From assembly GCA_026826555.1 (NCBI GenBank), contig JAKSZT010053887.1:69261094-69325093 (forward strand): a stretch of DNA of 64,000 nt. The letters run 5' to 3'. A program made the position numbers and the translations under genes. Each line of letters opens with the position of its first letter. Within the stretch, counting starts at the first letter, position 1. Origin of the DNA: Tolypeutes matacus (taxonomy: Eukaryota; Chordata; Mammalia; Cingulata; Chlamyphoridae). This document shows positions 11,891 to 23,904 of this stretch, piece by piece. A model generated the notes under the pieces. The model saw only the letters and a program-made list of their open reading frames with translations, was not told where the DNA came from and did no database searches.

Positions 11891-13305
11891 TCCTTTTGAA
11901 AATGATTAATTCATAATTAGTAAAGTATGTCTTGAAGTCTGACAAACCTGTTTGTGGTGTGTGGGTGTGCATGTACACACATATGCAGCATTAAACAATT
12001 TTATATAATTTTTTATACAGTAAGTTGATATATGTATTCACACATTTACACACACACATACATATTACAATAAAGAAGATTCCTGGACATGCCTTAGGAT
12101 CAATGAAGGTATATGCCTCCATTGAATGAAGATTGCTTGTTGCCCAAGCTTACCTGGAAATTGCATAAGGTGAATCACCTTACAGCCACTGAATGTAGGA
12201 CTTAGAAACATAAACAAGTGCCCCACTTTCCATAGAAAAAGATATAATCTGACCCTATTTTATGAAAGAGTTATTAAGGGAAATTTGCCCAATCCTTAGG
12301 TAGGAAGAAAGGAGAGATGGGAGATTTAGGTCCATGAAGGCTCAGATGCTAGGATTACTCTAACACTGTGTTCCGGAGTCATAGTGTAGCCTGGGCAATG
12401 ACCAAGAATGATAATCAAATACCTTGGCCACTGAGGGCTGCAATTTTAAGAACATAAACTTAAGACTCCCCAGCACTGAGAGAGGAAATTGTCCTCTCAC
12501 TGGGAACCTCAGGGGCTAGTGCAGGGATCTGAGAGAGGAATACATTAATATATCAGTGTGCACGTGGTTTTCATACAGTGTCAATAAATCTTCCACAAAG
12601 CCTTAATGTGGCAGAGGATAAAAATGGCCACAGTAAACTGTTCAGATTCCAATTGTACTCTACTTGGGCATGGATGCCAAAATGATGCTATTTTATTCTA
12701 TGAAAAACTTCAACATTACTAGACGATTTAGAGGAGAGGGGATGACCTAAAAAGGGGGTTATTGGATATCCTACTAATTAGGCAAAGGGAACTCAAAGAA
12801 CTGTTAGGTAAAATTAAATATCTGTGATCAAATTTGCATGCAGATTTGGTAGAGCAGTTTATACAAATTATATCAGAGGAGAACTTTGGATGAAAAAGAA
12901 GAAAAAACTGGGGGAAAAAAAGTCCCCTATAAATTCTAAATATTTTCCTATACAAAGCAGTCAATTAGAAATGGCTTGAAGTAATACAAGATGAAAAGAA
13001 AGTTCCTAAGGAAAAAATATTTTTAAAGACATATGTTACAATAAGAAAAACTTTAGATAAATATGCTTTCTTCTTTTCTCCATTCTCCATTTCTGTGTGT
13101 CATATTTGCTTCTTGAAAGATCAGGCTGATAGATGAAATACTATTTTCAGCATTAACTAAATATTTAAAAATATATTTTTAAAAAAATCTCTCCAAAAAG
13201 TAGTGAGTTTCATTCTCCAGCATAACAACCTAAACATTGTTGTATTATAGTCAATGTGTAATGTAGCTTCCTATCATTAGTGAAAACAAATTTCCATTCA
13301 AATAA
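11891..13305. other. Unassigned stretch
   Basis: No gene recognised. It holds TG/CA-rich patches near 11955-12065 (for example 'cacacacacatacatatt') and otherwise mixed AT-rich DNA. The 78-codon minus-strand frame at 12728-12964 has no recognisable features. Confidence 0.45.
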
Positions 13306-13470
13306 AAAATAATAAAATTTATTGAGTGCTTACCTGTGATAGATCCTGCTTAAATGTTTTCATTAGTTAACTTATTTATTCATCACAAAACAACCTATCA
13401 CTATCCCATTTAAGATGAGGAAATTGAGTTACTACACAGGTAATAAGCAGCAGTAGCAAGATTTGAACCA
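13306..13470 (-). repeat. MIR SINE
   Basis: The plus strand reads as a reverse-complemented MIR: 'aatttattgagtgcttacc', 'ttatttattcatcacaaaac', 'tgaggaaattgagtt' and 'agatttgaacc', the tRNA B-box side. It is old and diverged. Confidence 0.75.
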
Positions 13471-13769
13471 TTTTTCTTTTCTGGTTTTGTTCAATATAAT
13501 CATATATATAAAGATACACTTTTTAAAAATGCACACAATGGACAATCATTCACTAACTTTATGGTCACTGGAATTTATATGAAGAACTTGTTTCAGCTTT
13601 ATCCTTGATGATGTATCTAGCATAGAAATTATATTGCTCACTAAGTTAATGATAGAAAATTCCATAACTGAAATATAATCATCAACTACAAAGCCTCCAT
13701 AGCCATTATGTCGAATCAATATATAAATTCTATTTGTTTTACTTCTTAATTTTTAACATGCTTCCAATC

Positions 13770-14250
13770 TTTTCCATTCCTATCCCTCTAATTCAAACCT
13801 TTATAATCTCTTGAAATGGCCATTGAAATTGCTTCTTAAGAGTTTCCATACTTCAGGTTTCTAACCCTTCTGAAATCCAGTTTTCATACAGTTCCCAATA
13901 ATTTTTCTAAAATCATACTAGTTCTCCTTGATGGTTTCCCATTTCACACAAAATAATTTCATAGCCTTCATATTGGTAGTCAAAACTATCTACCTCTATT
14001 TCTAGCCTAATGTCTTATTAAGTCTTTATCTTCAACTACACCAGGCTGCTACCATTTCTTAATCACTCTTTCAATTTTCCCAATTTGAATATTTGCTTAA
14101 GCTATTTCCACTGCCCCAAATGCTTTTATGTGATTTAATGTCCATCAAGCTCAAAACTTCAAGGTCCAGTCATAAAACAATGTACCCTAAATTCTCTTTT
14201 TTGAGTTATTCTTTCTCTCCAGGAGATTCTCAGTGCATTTTATTTTTAAT
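13770..14250 (+). mobile_element. LINE-2 fragment
   Basis: It follows the L2 3' region in order: 'gatggtttcccatttcacac', 'tctacctctatttctagcct', 'ccaggctgctaccatttctt' and 'tttccactgccccaaatgc'. It is heavily decayed with no meaningful reading frame left. The 75-codon frame at 14093-14320 is incidental. Confidence 0.65.
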
Positions 14251-14261
14251 ATATCTATGCT

Positions 14262-14876
14262 TGAATATTTTACCTTACTTGGAAAAAGGAACTTTGCAGA
14301 TGCAATTAAGTGCACCTTGAGATGGGGAGATTATTCTGGATTATCTGAGTTGGGCCCAATGTAACCACAAAGGTCCTTAAAAGTGGAAGAAGGCAGAATA
14401 GTAAGTAAGAAAGATTAAAGGTTGAGATAAGATGCAGGAGAGACTTTAAGTGTGAGAGGAATTTGACCCACCATTGCTGGCTTTGAAAATGGAAGAAATG
14501 AGCCAAGGAATGTGGGGGCCACTTGAAGGTAACAGCCTCATCTGACACCTGGGAAAAGTTGAGGAACTTGGTCCTACATCCACCAGGAAGTGAATCTGCC
14601 AACAACCCAAATGAACAAGAAATAGATTCTAACCAGAGACTCAAAAAAAAAGGAAGGAAAGAGGGAAGGAACAGTGGGAGGAACGGAGGTAAGAAGGAAG
14701 AAAGGAAGGGAGGAAGGGAGAGAGAAAAGGAAACAGCTCTGTTGATACATTGATTTTTGTCTGAAAAGACCCATTCCAGATTTCTGAATTACAGAATTGT
14801 AAAATAACAAATTTGCATTTGCTTTAAGCCACTAAATTTATGAAAATTTGTTACTGCAACAATAAAAAACTAATAC
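14262..14876 (+). mobile_element. MLT1-type LTR
   Basis: Consensus order is clear: 'ggaactttgcagatgcaatt', 'cttgagatggggagattatt', 'ggattatctgagttgggccc', 'gccaaggaatgtgggggcc', 'tttaagccactaaatttatg' and 'ttactgcaacaataaaaaac'. The overlapping frames of 75-112 codons on both strands are products of the repeat and not genes. A purine-rich GGAA-type tract at 14641-14735 interrupts it. No internal retroviral region is adjacent. Confidence 0.85.
14641..14735 (+). repeat. Purine-rich (GGAA)-like tract
   Basis: About 95 bases consist almost only of A and G, with repeated GGAAGG and GAAAGG units, sitting inside the MLT1. Expansion of a short A/G stretch is the simplest origin. Confidence 0.85.
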
Positions 14877-17756
14877 AACCACTATAATAGTAATTAGCAC
14901 ATTCTGATTTATTTATTAATCAATTCTCTGTTCCCCAGAAATTGAATTACCCTGAGGCAGATAACAAATCTTGTCTCACATTCACTCATCCATAACATAA
15001 CACACACACACACACACACAGAAATATATTGTGAGGATTTCATTGTTTCTTTATCTATAGAACTGAGTTATGAATTACTTCAGTACCTAGATTTTCTTCA
15101 TTTTACATATGAAAAACTTCTTACATTGCTAATTTCTCACAAAATATCTTACATACATTGTTGTAGCAGTATATTAACATTTGTCTTTATACTGAAAACT
15201 TGGAGTTATTTTATGAAATAATATAAAGCATTTTAATGAACTTAGACCTGATATGCATTCAATTTTTTTTCTTGCGTCTAAAAAACAGAAATGTGATCTG
15301 CCCTCATGAAATAATATATAGCTGATTTAAGTCTTTTGAATTGATATCCTGACTAAATTTAATTTTCCTCAGACCACATCAAGCATGGGTAAAATTCAAG
15401 GACAAAGTTAATTACCAAAATTGATATTTAATTTTCAAGTTCAAAACCTGTAAAATTACCCAAGTACTATGCCTCATAGGAATAAATAAATTACTCTTAT
15501 TCCTGACTCATGACTTGGTTATCTTCCTCAGAGATGGAGATATCCACATTTTTGTTTCTGTTGTTTTCAATTGTGAGACTTAAAGAAATCATTCACTGGC
15601 TTCTGCTTTCTATGCTACACACTTCAAAACACAAAGAGCTGCCTACTTGTTAGTGTTATCACTGCAACTGCTCTGCTTTAGAGCAGCTGCTCCTTCCACT
15701 CCCTTCTTATTATGAATTCTATTTAGTCTCTCGTTCTCGCTACAGGGTCTTCAAAACTAGCATTCATCTTCTCCTAAACTAATACTTCACCTCACATTAA
15801 CTGTTCTGTCAGTTACTTATACTTTATCTCCTCTGAGTGGGACGGCAACCACTTACTCAAAATGAAAGTTTTAAAGACAGAAAATTAAACTAGAAGCAGC
15901 AGTAATTTCTTTCTTTCTCATGAGAAAGGGCACACACCTAGGCTAATAGAAGCTAGAAGTGGGGTAAGTGAGCAGGGTAAGTGCAGGAACAAAGATTATA
16001 TAGGTACCCTGAGGCAGTTCTCCATTTCCCTCCCTTCCTTACCTCACTCATTTCCCCATTGCCTGGGGACTATGGGCTTACAATCTTAATTGTGAAAACT
16101 AACCCAATCATGGAGTGGTGCAAGACTTTATTGTCTTTTTAGGGAAATTATGAGGGCATGTCTCCAGTATCTGAGTTTGTCCCCTTTTACTGACACGGAT
16201 TTTGGGGAAAGGAGCTGAGCTACGTGCAAGAATGTGGGCCTTAACTTGTTACGACTGAGATTCGAACAAAAATGTGGGAGGGTTGAATAAGCAGTAACGG
16301 GACATTCCGTTTGAGAAGAGACCATCCTTTGTTTTATTTCTTTCATCCTCCATTTTCTCATCACCATCAATTATCACAAGTGAAAAAGCCTGCAATTTTA
16401 TCCTTTATCCAGAGAGTTTTAGTATATGTGTGGCAAGATTTGGGTCACATAATCTTGGCTGTGCTACCTGATATAATATTTAAAATTATCCTTTCTCACA
16501 GACGATGAACCACCTTCTCAAGAAGGCACACAATAATTTGATATTTACTTTTATTTAGTTTCTAAGTTCACTAGTGGAATTTTAAAAAATCCAGAAGCCT
16601 ACCAATATTCACTGAACAGGGCAAAAGGAAGGATGGTTCTTTGGAAACCCTCTATGCATAAAGGCTCTATGTCTAGGGACATAGAGGTTGGAAAAATAAC
16701 ATCTTAGCATTAGAGGTCATCTTATACACCTAGTAAATAACTATTTAAGAAAGAAAGAAAACTGTTATTAAGAAGCACTCTAATAAACTCACATTTTAAC
16801 TATTTCAATTCAGCTTATATTTTAATTCAACTGTATTCAACTCATAGTTTTCTTGTATCTTCAGTGTATTGTTCCATGGGCCAGATGAGTAAGCTAAGTT
16901 GCCATCCCCAAAGGAACTTACTACTCAGTGAGAATCCCCATGGAACATATGTGGTTTTCCTAAGGATCAACCAGTCATTGAGATTGTTACTGGTATAGGG
17001 TATTGAAAGAAATAAGAGATATATATGAAAGTTGGTTGAAATGTGAGTGTCAATGTCTGAGATAAAAGAATTTTGCATTTAACTTTATAAGGTATAGAAA
17101 ACTTCTGTTGTTTTATCAAGCAGAATGTGCTATGATCAAAGCTTTACTTTGGGAAGATAAATCAAACTATTAGTATACAAGAAATACTGCCAAAAATAAA
17201 TAAATAAAGAGAGAGAGAGAAAGGGAGATTAGTAGCAGAAAATCCTGGAGTTTATTGAATGAGTACAGTGCATATGTGGTGGGTTACTAACAATGGGAAA
17301 AGAAATATGTGTTGGATATCAGTACAGAGAAAAATCTTGGTGATGGATTTGGTAGGAGAGAGAAGGAAAAAGATAATTTAAGCATAATTTCATGGTTATA
17401 CATATGAATCACTTTAACAATAGTGACATTTCCAATAGAAATTTGGAATCATAAGAAAAAACTGTTTTAAAAAGTCAAAAATGATTTATTTTGCTTTGGG
17501 CCCAACAGCAAGTATGTGAAACAAATGAAAACAAAAAATTCTTCTAAATATTTCAATATATTCTCTCTTCTGAAAGTCTGCTATTCAAGTGGTTTTATAA
17601 ATGGTTGATTTCTGATATATTTATATTATGCTATAGGTATTTGGCAACATGTCCATGGCTAGATTTCTAATTAAATCTGCATATGCTTTAACACAGATGT
17701 CAATATTTATTGTATTTGACATTGAATATACCTAAACTGTCTAGGGAACAACAACA
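14877..17756. other. Unassigned stretch
   Basis: No gene or named repeat is recognised apart from short simple repeats: (CA)n at 15001-15020, and (AAAT)n plus (GA)n at about 17197-17221. A perfect 9-bp hairpin CTCTATGTC/GACATAGAG lies near 16664-16686. The 60- to 80-codon open frames show no domain. Confidence 0.45.
15001..15020. repeat. (CA)n microsatellite
   Basis: Ten CA dinucleotides in a row. Confidence 0.95.
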
Positions 17757-18268
17757 TGCCAAGATATTTTTAAGAAATGGTAGCTATATGTCCCGGCCCG
17801 CGGGACATCAACGAGGGCCCGAAACCTGCCGAGAAAGAATGGTGGGACAAGAGACGCAAGGAATGACAGCAAGACAGTGTTCTGATCAAGCTGCAAATTT
17901 TATTTGAGGGAACAGGGCTTATATGCTGTTTGGAGAAGGGAAGTGAGTCGGGGCACTCCAGGATTGGAGGATGTTGTTGCTGGGGTAGGGGCAGATTTTA
18001 CTCTTGTGCCCTGCGCCTGCGTACTGTTACAATCACCTAGGTAGAGGCGGGAACCGGAGAACAAAGGCGCAAGGAGGAAGAAGAACAAGGAAGTGACAAA
18101 GCAGATTTTGTGTCTGCGCCATGTTGTGCTATGTAGCCACTGGTTGCTGTCGCTTAGGTTGTTGGCACCTCTCTTGGTAGACTCCAGTGACGGCTCCCAA
18201 CAGCTATAGAGGAAAAGACTGCAGATATTTGTATGCAACAAAATATTCTGTTCTCCCAACATGCCAAG
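17752..18268. repeat. 12-bp direct repeat flanking the ERV2-like LTR
   Basis: CAACATGCCAAG occurs at 17752-17763 and 18257-18268. Seven of its bases (TGCCAAG, 18262-18268) directly follow the LTR terminus on one side. On the other side 25 bases (17764-17788) separate the repeat from the LTR end. This resembles a target duplication with additional sequence captured at one end. Confidence 0.6.
17789..18261 (-). mobile_element. Solo LTR of a betaretrovirus-like (ERV2) element
   Basis: Read on the minus strand it runs from TGTTGGGAGAACAG to GGGCCGGGACA, 473 bp with TG...CA ends. A TATA-like CATATAAG lies at about 17917-17924 and a polyadenylation signal AATAAA at 17899-17904 (plus coordinates), the latter about 110 bases before the LTR end. 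Its GC content is far above its surroundings, which suggests later arrival than the decayed repeats. A 120-codon frame crosses it, but nothing marks it as a gene. There is no primer binding site or gag next to it. The element class is inferred from structure and general sequence style. Confidence 0.7.
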
Positions 18269-19439
18269 TGCAACAGGCTTAATGACAGTGAGTCAATTCA
18301 AATCTACCCTTGACTGTACACTACACACACATTCGATTAGCCATTGAACTGATTTGATGATGCACAGAGTTAGACTCTGTGACACTATTAAAGTGGTCAA
18401 AATTTACATGCCAAACAGGCTTTGGCATTGCTATATCTGGTTACATATAAATAATATTTGGCAACTTTTTAGGATTATTTCATAAATTTTTCTAGTTTAT
18501 TTGAAATATAGAATATCAGAAAATTGACATTTCAAGTTAAATTTATTCTTTCTTCCTGCTATTGCCATGTCTTTCTAATTCTAAAGAAAAAAAAAATTGA
18601 GGGACTAGTATGTGAGAAATAAAATTGCCTGCTGTAGAGAGGCAGCAGGTAATCTTTTAGACATTCCAAATTGTTTCTAAATTAGAATATTGTGATTGTT
18701 TTAATATATTATTTTATATTTGCCTGACCCCTGCGGAAGGGCATTTACTTGAGTGCAGCAGAAGTAATATCATCATCAATTAAAGTGCCCTTCTCAGCAT
18801 GGAAAATAAATCAAAGCCTTTCTTTTTCTTGATAATTTCTAGTTGAATTCTGCTGATACTATTTATTTATGCTAAGATCTGGAAAAATTATTTGGAATTC
18901 TAATATTTACTGCTCATTAAGTATACATTATCATCATGGATTACAGAAATATCCCTAGAATCTCTTAGAAATGTTTCCGACTCAAGTATTATCTGACATT
19001 ATTTAAATGATTGAATGGATGTAAAATTTTTAAAATTTGAAGATGTAAATATATCAAGATATTATGTTTATAGGATAGTGCTAAAATGGAAAAAGAGAAG
19101 TTTGCTTTTGTAAATACGTCTTAATTAATTCCTGACTCTATCTCAGTTCTTTAATTGCATCTCAGTTCTTTAAGTGCATTTTAAGAATGCACTACCCACA
19201 GCTTGGGAAACACTGTCTAAAAATATTGTCTTATCCTATAAACACATGGATTAATTTTATATTATGACAATACTTTCTTGAACCCTATTTTTAGAACACA
19301 GGCTTGACTGTTGCCTGAAAATCTCGTACCCACATTAAGCCAATTTGTAATAGCAAGGTAATCTTTCTGCAGACTTGGGGTTGAGAGAAATCAGCAAGAT
19401 ACAAATGGAATAGTGTAAAATAAATTAGACTTGGTGCCT
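18269..19439. other. Unassigned stretch
   Basis: No repeat family is recognised. It contains the stem-forming segment at 18735-18795 and a 21-bp tandem duplication near 19141-19179 (atctcagttctttaa...). There are no substantial open frames. Confidence 0.4.
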
Positions 19440-19889
19440 CTAAATATTTTCAGACCTAGTCATAAGTTCCCATTTTGAGTAGCCACCCCTGTCAGCCCTG
19501 CCTTGGGCATAACCACAACTAGGAAGGCAGGTACCTCTTTATGGTAGGATGTTAAGAGCTACCCTCAGCTTCCCAAATGGTCCTTGTTGCTTCTGCTATT
19601 TGTGACACATAATTTAAAGCTGCCAGTCCCTAGCATCCTTGGGAAAACTGCCTTCCTCCCTCTGGTCACAATAAAGGTGAGAGCCTAGGGCCCATATGAT
19701 CTTTTCCTCCCTCCTCCTCCACTGACCCTCGCTAAAGGCTAGGTTAGGTAAGAACCAGACCCCTCTGCTTTCCTCATTCCCCCCTCCCCCCACCCCAGAC
19801 CCTTTGGTCTAATAAATCTGTCTTTTCATGAATTCTCGGCTGTCTGGCTATTCTCTGTATCTCCTCACCCAAAGAACTTCCATATAACA
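19440..19889 (+). mobile_element. ERV1-like LTR
   Basis: It has the layout of a gammaretrovirus-type LTR: CT-rich 'ctttcctcattcccccctcc', then 'tctaataaatctgtc' with the polyadenylation signal at 19811-19816, then 'ctgtctggctattctctgt' and an end at CATATAACA (19889). A second AATAAA at 19670-19675 lies upstream. The 5' limit is not certain and could extend to about 19347. No internal proviral sequence is adjacent. Confidence 0.55.
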
Positions 19890-20311
19890 CCAAAGCAATG
19901 AAGATCATAGATTTTCTAAGATCATTCTCACTGTTTTCAGTCAATTAAAATTATGGTCTCATATTTTTTACTTTGAAAAAGGTACTTTGCTAAGATATAA
20001 AAAGGATTCAAATTAAAGTCAGGATCTTCACTCTCTAGCAACTAAAATAGGGTGTAAATCAGCTATGTGTGCAATATTATATAATAATAAAAGAGTCATA
20101 TGATTGATACTTAATTCCATATAGCAAATTTAGCAAAATTTTTGTTTCATCCCCAAAATAAAATGATAACATAGAAAGTGAAAGAAAATATATCACATGG
20201 AAATAGTCAAAATATTGCTAAATTGAAAACTCGGGTTACAAATAGGTAGCAGATATTTAGATATTGATGGATTAATAGAGATAGATGGAAGCATAAATGA
20301 TAGCTAGCTAG
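19890..20311. other. Unassigned AT-rich stretch
   Basis: Nothing recognised. Confidence 0.4.
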
Positions 20312-20318
20312 ACAGATG

Positions 20319-20365
<47 letters not shown>

Positions 20366-20375
20366 NNNNNNNNNN

Positions 20376-20427
<52 letters not shown>

Positions 20428-20430
20428 GGA
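20312..20430. repeat. (GATA)n microsatellite containing an assembly gap
   Basis: A tetranucleotide GATA/ATAG array runs up to and after ten N bases at 20366-20375. The N run has the same repeat on both sides, so it marks an unresolved array length and not a biological break. The apparent 155-codon minus-strand frame across it is a translation of the repeat. Confidence 0.95.
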
Positions 20431-20700
20431 TGATAGGTGAAAGAGAAAGAAACTAATATGTTAAAGTGAACATCTTTGACAGATAGTACTGATGTAATTT
20501 TTTTTTTTCTTTTTCCTTGATTTTTAATATCTATGGTTTCAAAATTTTTTTTTACCAGGAACAATTTTTTTAAACAATTTTTAAAGTAATTGTTTTGAAA
20601 ATGTTTTCCACAGGATTTCATATTAAAAATAATAATATCAGTTTGGTTGTTCACAAGAACCTGGGCTTTAAAAAGTGTTTGGTATTTAAATATGTTTAAA

Positions 20701-20720
20701 AGGGGGGGGCGGGGCGTGGG
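20701..20720 (+). other. G-rich tract with quadruplex potential
   Basis: Eight to nine G, then CGGGGCGTGGG, within 20 bases. Confidence 0.5.
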
Positions 20721-20774
20721 CATTCTAAATGGGTTGGATGTTGTTAAAAAATAAAGAGATGGAAAGGCCATAGG

Positions 20775-20895
20775 TATGTTCAGAATATCCTAAGGAAAAT
20801 GGTGAAGCAGAGTGGAAGTTCAGTCAGATGAGTAGCCTGTGGCCAGTTTATGGAGGGTCTTAAATGTTAAGTTAATGACATGTTTTTACCATACA
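20775..20895 (-). mobile_element. LINE-2 fragment, antisense
   Basis: The plus strand reads 'ggccagtttatggagggtct' and 'taaatgttaagttaatgac', the reverse complement of the L2 block that encodes 'ggccctacatgatctggcc'. It is short and diverged. Confidence 0.5.
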
Positions 20896-20899
20896 CAGT

Positions 20900-21358
20900 A
20901 TGTCCCTTGTCTTCCTCTGCAATCTCAGTCCACAGAACTTTCCTTATCAACCCTCTAGAGGTTCTAAACTACATTTACCTTCTACTCAAGGCCTAATCTC
21001 TTTTCTACCTCAGGACTTTATTCACCTACTGATCTCTTTGTCCAGAATGCCCATTTCCTTGATCTTCATATGGCTGGTTCCTTTTAGCCACTCAGACCTC
21101 ACTTGCAGTTCACCTCTGGTCTGACTAACCACCCTAACTGGCCCTACAATCTTATCCGATCAATCATATCACTACATTTTAATCCACTACGAAGCACTTA
21201 CTATGAACTCTTGTTTTCTTTTTTGCCCCTCTATTATCTCCCTCTTTAAAATGTACTCTCCTTGCAGAGAGAAACTTTGACATCATGTTCACCACTATAT
21301 CCCCTGGGCCTAGAGAACAGATCATTAAATATCTGTTGGGTAAAGGGATGAATAAACA
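20900..21358 (+). mobile_element. LINE-2 3' end
   Basis: Landmarks in consensus order are 'gtccagaatgcccatttcct', 'tcatatggctggttcctttt', 'cactcagacctcacttg', 'tctgactaaccacccta', 'agcacttactatgaactc' and the end 'tatcccctgggcctagagaa', then 'gatgaataaa'. The 74-codon frame within it is a decayed LINE trace. It abuts an oppositely oriented L2 piece. Confidence 0.75.
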
Positions 21359-22534
21359 GTAATCTTTTTCAGAAGGAATTTAGAGATAATATGGCAATGA
21401 GGACAAGAAATATATTTTCCCAAAAGAAGAACCTAGAAAGATAACGGTATCTAAATCTATCCCACACTTCAAAGTTTAGCTCAGAGCCCACAGAAAGTCA
21501 ATCTATATTATTCTTATTTATATTGATAGCCCACTTCCTGGGCTCCATTAAATGTATTATAAATATAACTAACTTGGCATTTAATTATTTCTTCCTGTAC
21601 TTAAATTGTAGATTATTGGAAAGCATATATTTCAAACTCTGTTTATTTTCCCACCATCCTAAAATTCACACACACACGGGCATATGCACACATGCTACAA
21701 CACATACTAAACTTTCAGATTACTCTTAAACATCTAGGAACAAAAAGATATTAAAATAGTAAATGTCAGTAATAAATAACCAACATATAAAATTAAATTT
21801 TAAAATTTACTTTTTAAGGTAAGCTTGAATATTTATCTGAAATATTGCCAGATGAAATTAATTTTCAGAGCATATTCAGAAAATAATTACATCTATAATA
21901 ACTGGATTTAAAATTTTATCTGAATGAATCTTAAAAGTAATTCAAAAACATAGGTAGAATGATCAATGTCAGACAATGTCAAAGGCACTTTCATTTTCTG
22001 AGTCTAAAACATGGGCTTTGGGCTCAGGTTAGATATTTCTGATGCTTGAGCTATAAACCACTAGTTATGCTTTTTGTATGCCATATTTATTTACTGTTTG
22101 ACAAAGGTAGAAGCCAGACCACTGAAGAATTATACTGTTATAGAAAATTTTCTATAAAGCATTCATTTTGTTCCTACTACAATATCTTATTTTTCCAGAG
22201 ACTTGATTATAATCCTTTCAATTTTAAAAAGACTCTGTCAGTGACATTTTTTTTTTTTATAAACTAGTGTATGTAGACATAAAAAGTAATACATTTCTGT
22301 AAGTATATAGAACATTGTTCAAACATATATTAGGACCATACTTATCATTTATATATGTAAATATTTGAGATGACAAAGTATCTAATTCTTCTGATACTAT
22401 TTTTATATATACCTATATGTTGTCTACTGAAGCAAAATGATACAAAATTGGTAAAGTCCTAAATGTTAAATAAAAATTTGATTTAAAAAGTATATTTTAT
22501 GATGAACAAATTCTAAAAGGGTGGAAAGGCAAAA
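21359..22534. other. Unassigned AT-rich stretch
   Basis: A small CA-rich patch lies near 21668-21690. The 68- and 73-codon frames have no domain. No repeat family is recognised. Confidence 0.45.
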
Positions 22535-22690
22535 CTTAAAAGAGATCTTGGGTATCATATAGGTTCTGGGTGGGACCCTTATTTAATAGATAAGAACAAA
22601 ATGGCCCAGGAGATTTTCTGTAATTCCTAGAGTCACTTACAAAATGAGGTCTGATTCAATTAAACCCAAGCCCACATTCTCTTCAATAGA
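22535..22690 (-). repeat. MIR-like SINE relic
   Basis: The plus strand follows a reverse-complemented MIR-type core: 'gataagaacaaaatggccca', 'gagtcacttacaaaatgagg' and 'cccaagcccacattctcttc'. The match is weak. Confidence 0.4.
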
Positions 22691-23620
22691 ACCAAATTAT
22701 CAACCAACTGGGTATCCCGGCAACATCACAAACTGAATGCATTCAAAGCTGAACAAATAATCATTTCCCTAAATCAGTTCTTTGTTCTCTGCCCCCCAGT
22801 TTGACTAAAGGCATCATTGTCACTAAGTGGAGAATGGAGTGTGGGAGGAAGAGAGAGAACATTTTTCCTGCTTCTGATTTCTCTAGTGGCAGCAGGAAGT
22901 AACTATGAGGTACTGAAGATGTCTATGGCCCCCTAAAACAGTGGCAGCAGCAGATGTCTGGGGACCACAGAGAAGCTCAGGCCCCAGGAGCGTCAGCAGC
23001 AAGCCCAGCACTTTCAGTGGGCCTGTGGGCTTCTGGCTTCCTGCCCTTTGTCAGTGACAGCAGTTCCAATGGCAGAAGTGGTAAGTACACTGTGAGCTCC
23101 AAGTGGCCTCACCTTCTACTCTTGCTTTCTGCTTTAGTCATCAATTCCTTATGTTAAATGCTTGAATTTAACAGTATATGACCACTTGCCAAAGTCCCTG
23201 GAGTCAATGTGTTTGCTTCAGCTGCTAAGTGTGGCTTTTACATTACTGGTTGTTTGATTGGGACCTGGAATCAACAATGGTCTGCATCCAAGGAGCTTGA
23301 GAGACCAGAACTTCCTGATGATAATGTAGAGGAAAGTTTCAAAGGCTGAAGGCAATATGAACATTGGAGTACGTATTTGTATTATGTGGAACCCACACAC
23401 CAATCCTTCAACTGTCTCCCAAATTTGAGATATGCATTAATGAGGCGAGCTCTACCATTCTTAGAAAACTCTATGGTTGTCTTCTGCAGGTCAGAAATAA
23501 AGATAAAAGATGCAACATTGAAATGAGAGACTCTGGGGTGGCAGAGCCTACATGGTAATACTCTACCACCCAAGGCAGGATGGGCACAACTACTGAAATG
23601 GCAGCAGCTCCAGAATAGAA
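22691..23620. other. Unassigned stretch with a GC-richer patch
   Basis: The patch at about 22925-23140 is richer in GC than its surroundings and has a 67-codon open frame (22954-23157) containing a good splice-donor-like AGTGGTAAGTAC at about 23075-23090. I see no acceptor and exon partner that would make a gene, and no known protein domain. It could be an old LTR or ERV internal fragment. Confidence 0.35.
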
Positions 23621-23904
23621 CAGGCATACCTTGTTTTACTGTGCTTCACTTTATTGTGCTTCACAGATACTGTGTTTTTCACAAATTGAAGGTTTATGGC
23701 AAACCTGTGTCACGCAAGTCTATCGGCATAATTTTTCCAACAATATGTGCTCACTTCATGTCTCTGTGTCACATTTTGGTAATTATCAAAATATTTCAAA
23801 CTTTTTCATTATAATTTTACTATTATGGTTATCTGTGATCAGTGATCTCTGATTTTACTATCATAATTAGAATTAGAAGTGGAGCCTGAAGATATGACTG
23901 AATT

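Noticed and set aside
17900..18262. A 120-codon minus-strand frame as a retroviral gene
   Set aside because: It lies wholly within a solo LTR and shows no gag, pro, pol or env motif.
20304..20771. A 155-codon minus-strand frame containing a serine/tyrosine/leucine/isoleucine repeat
   Set aside because: It is a translation of the GATA microsatellite and runs across an N gap.
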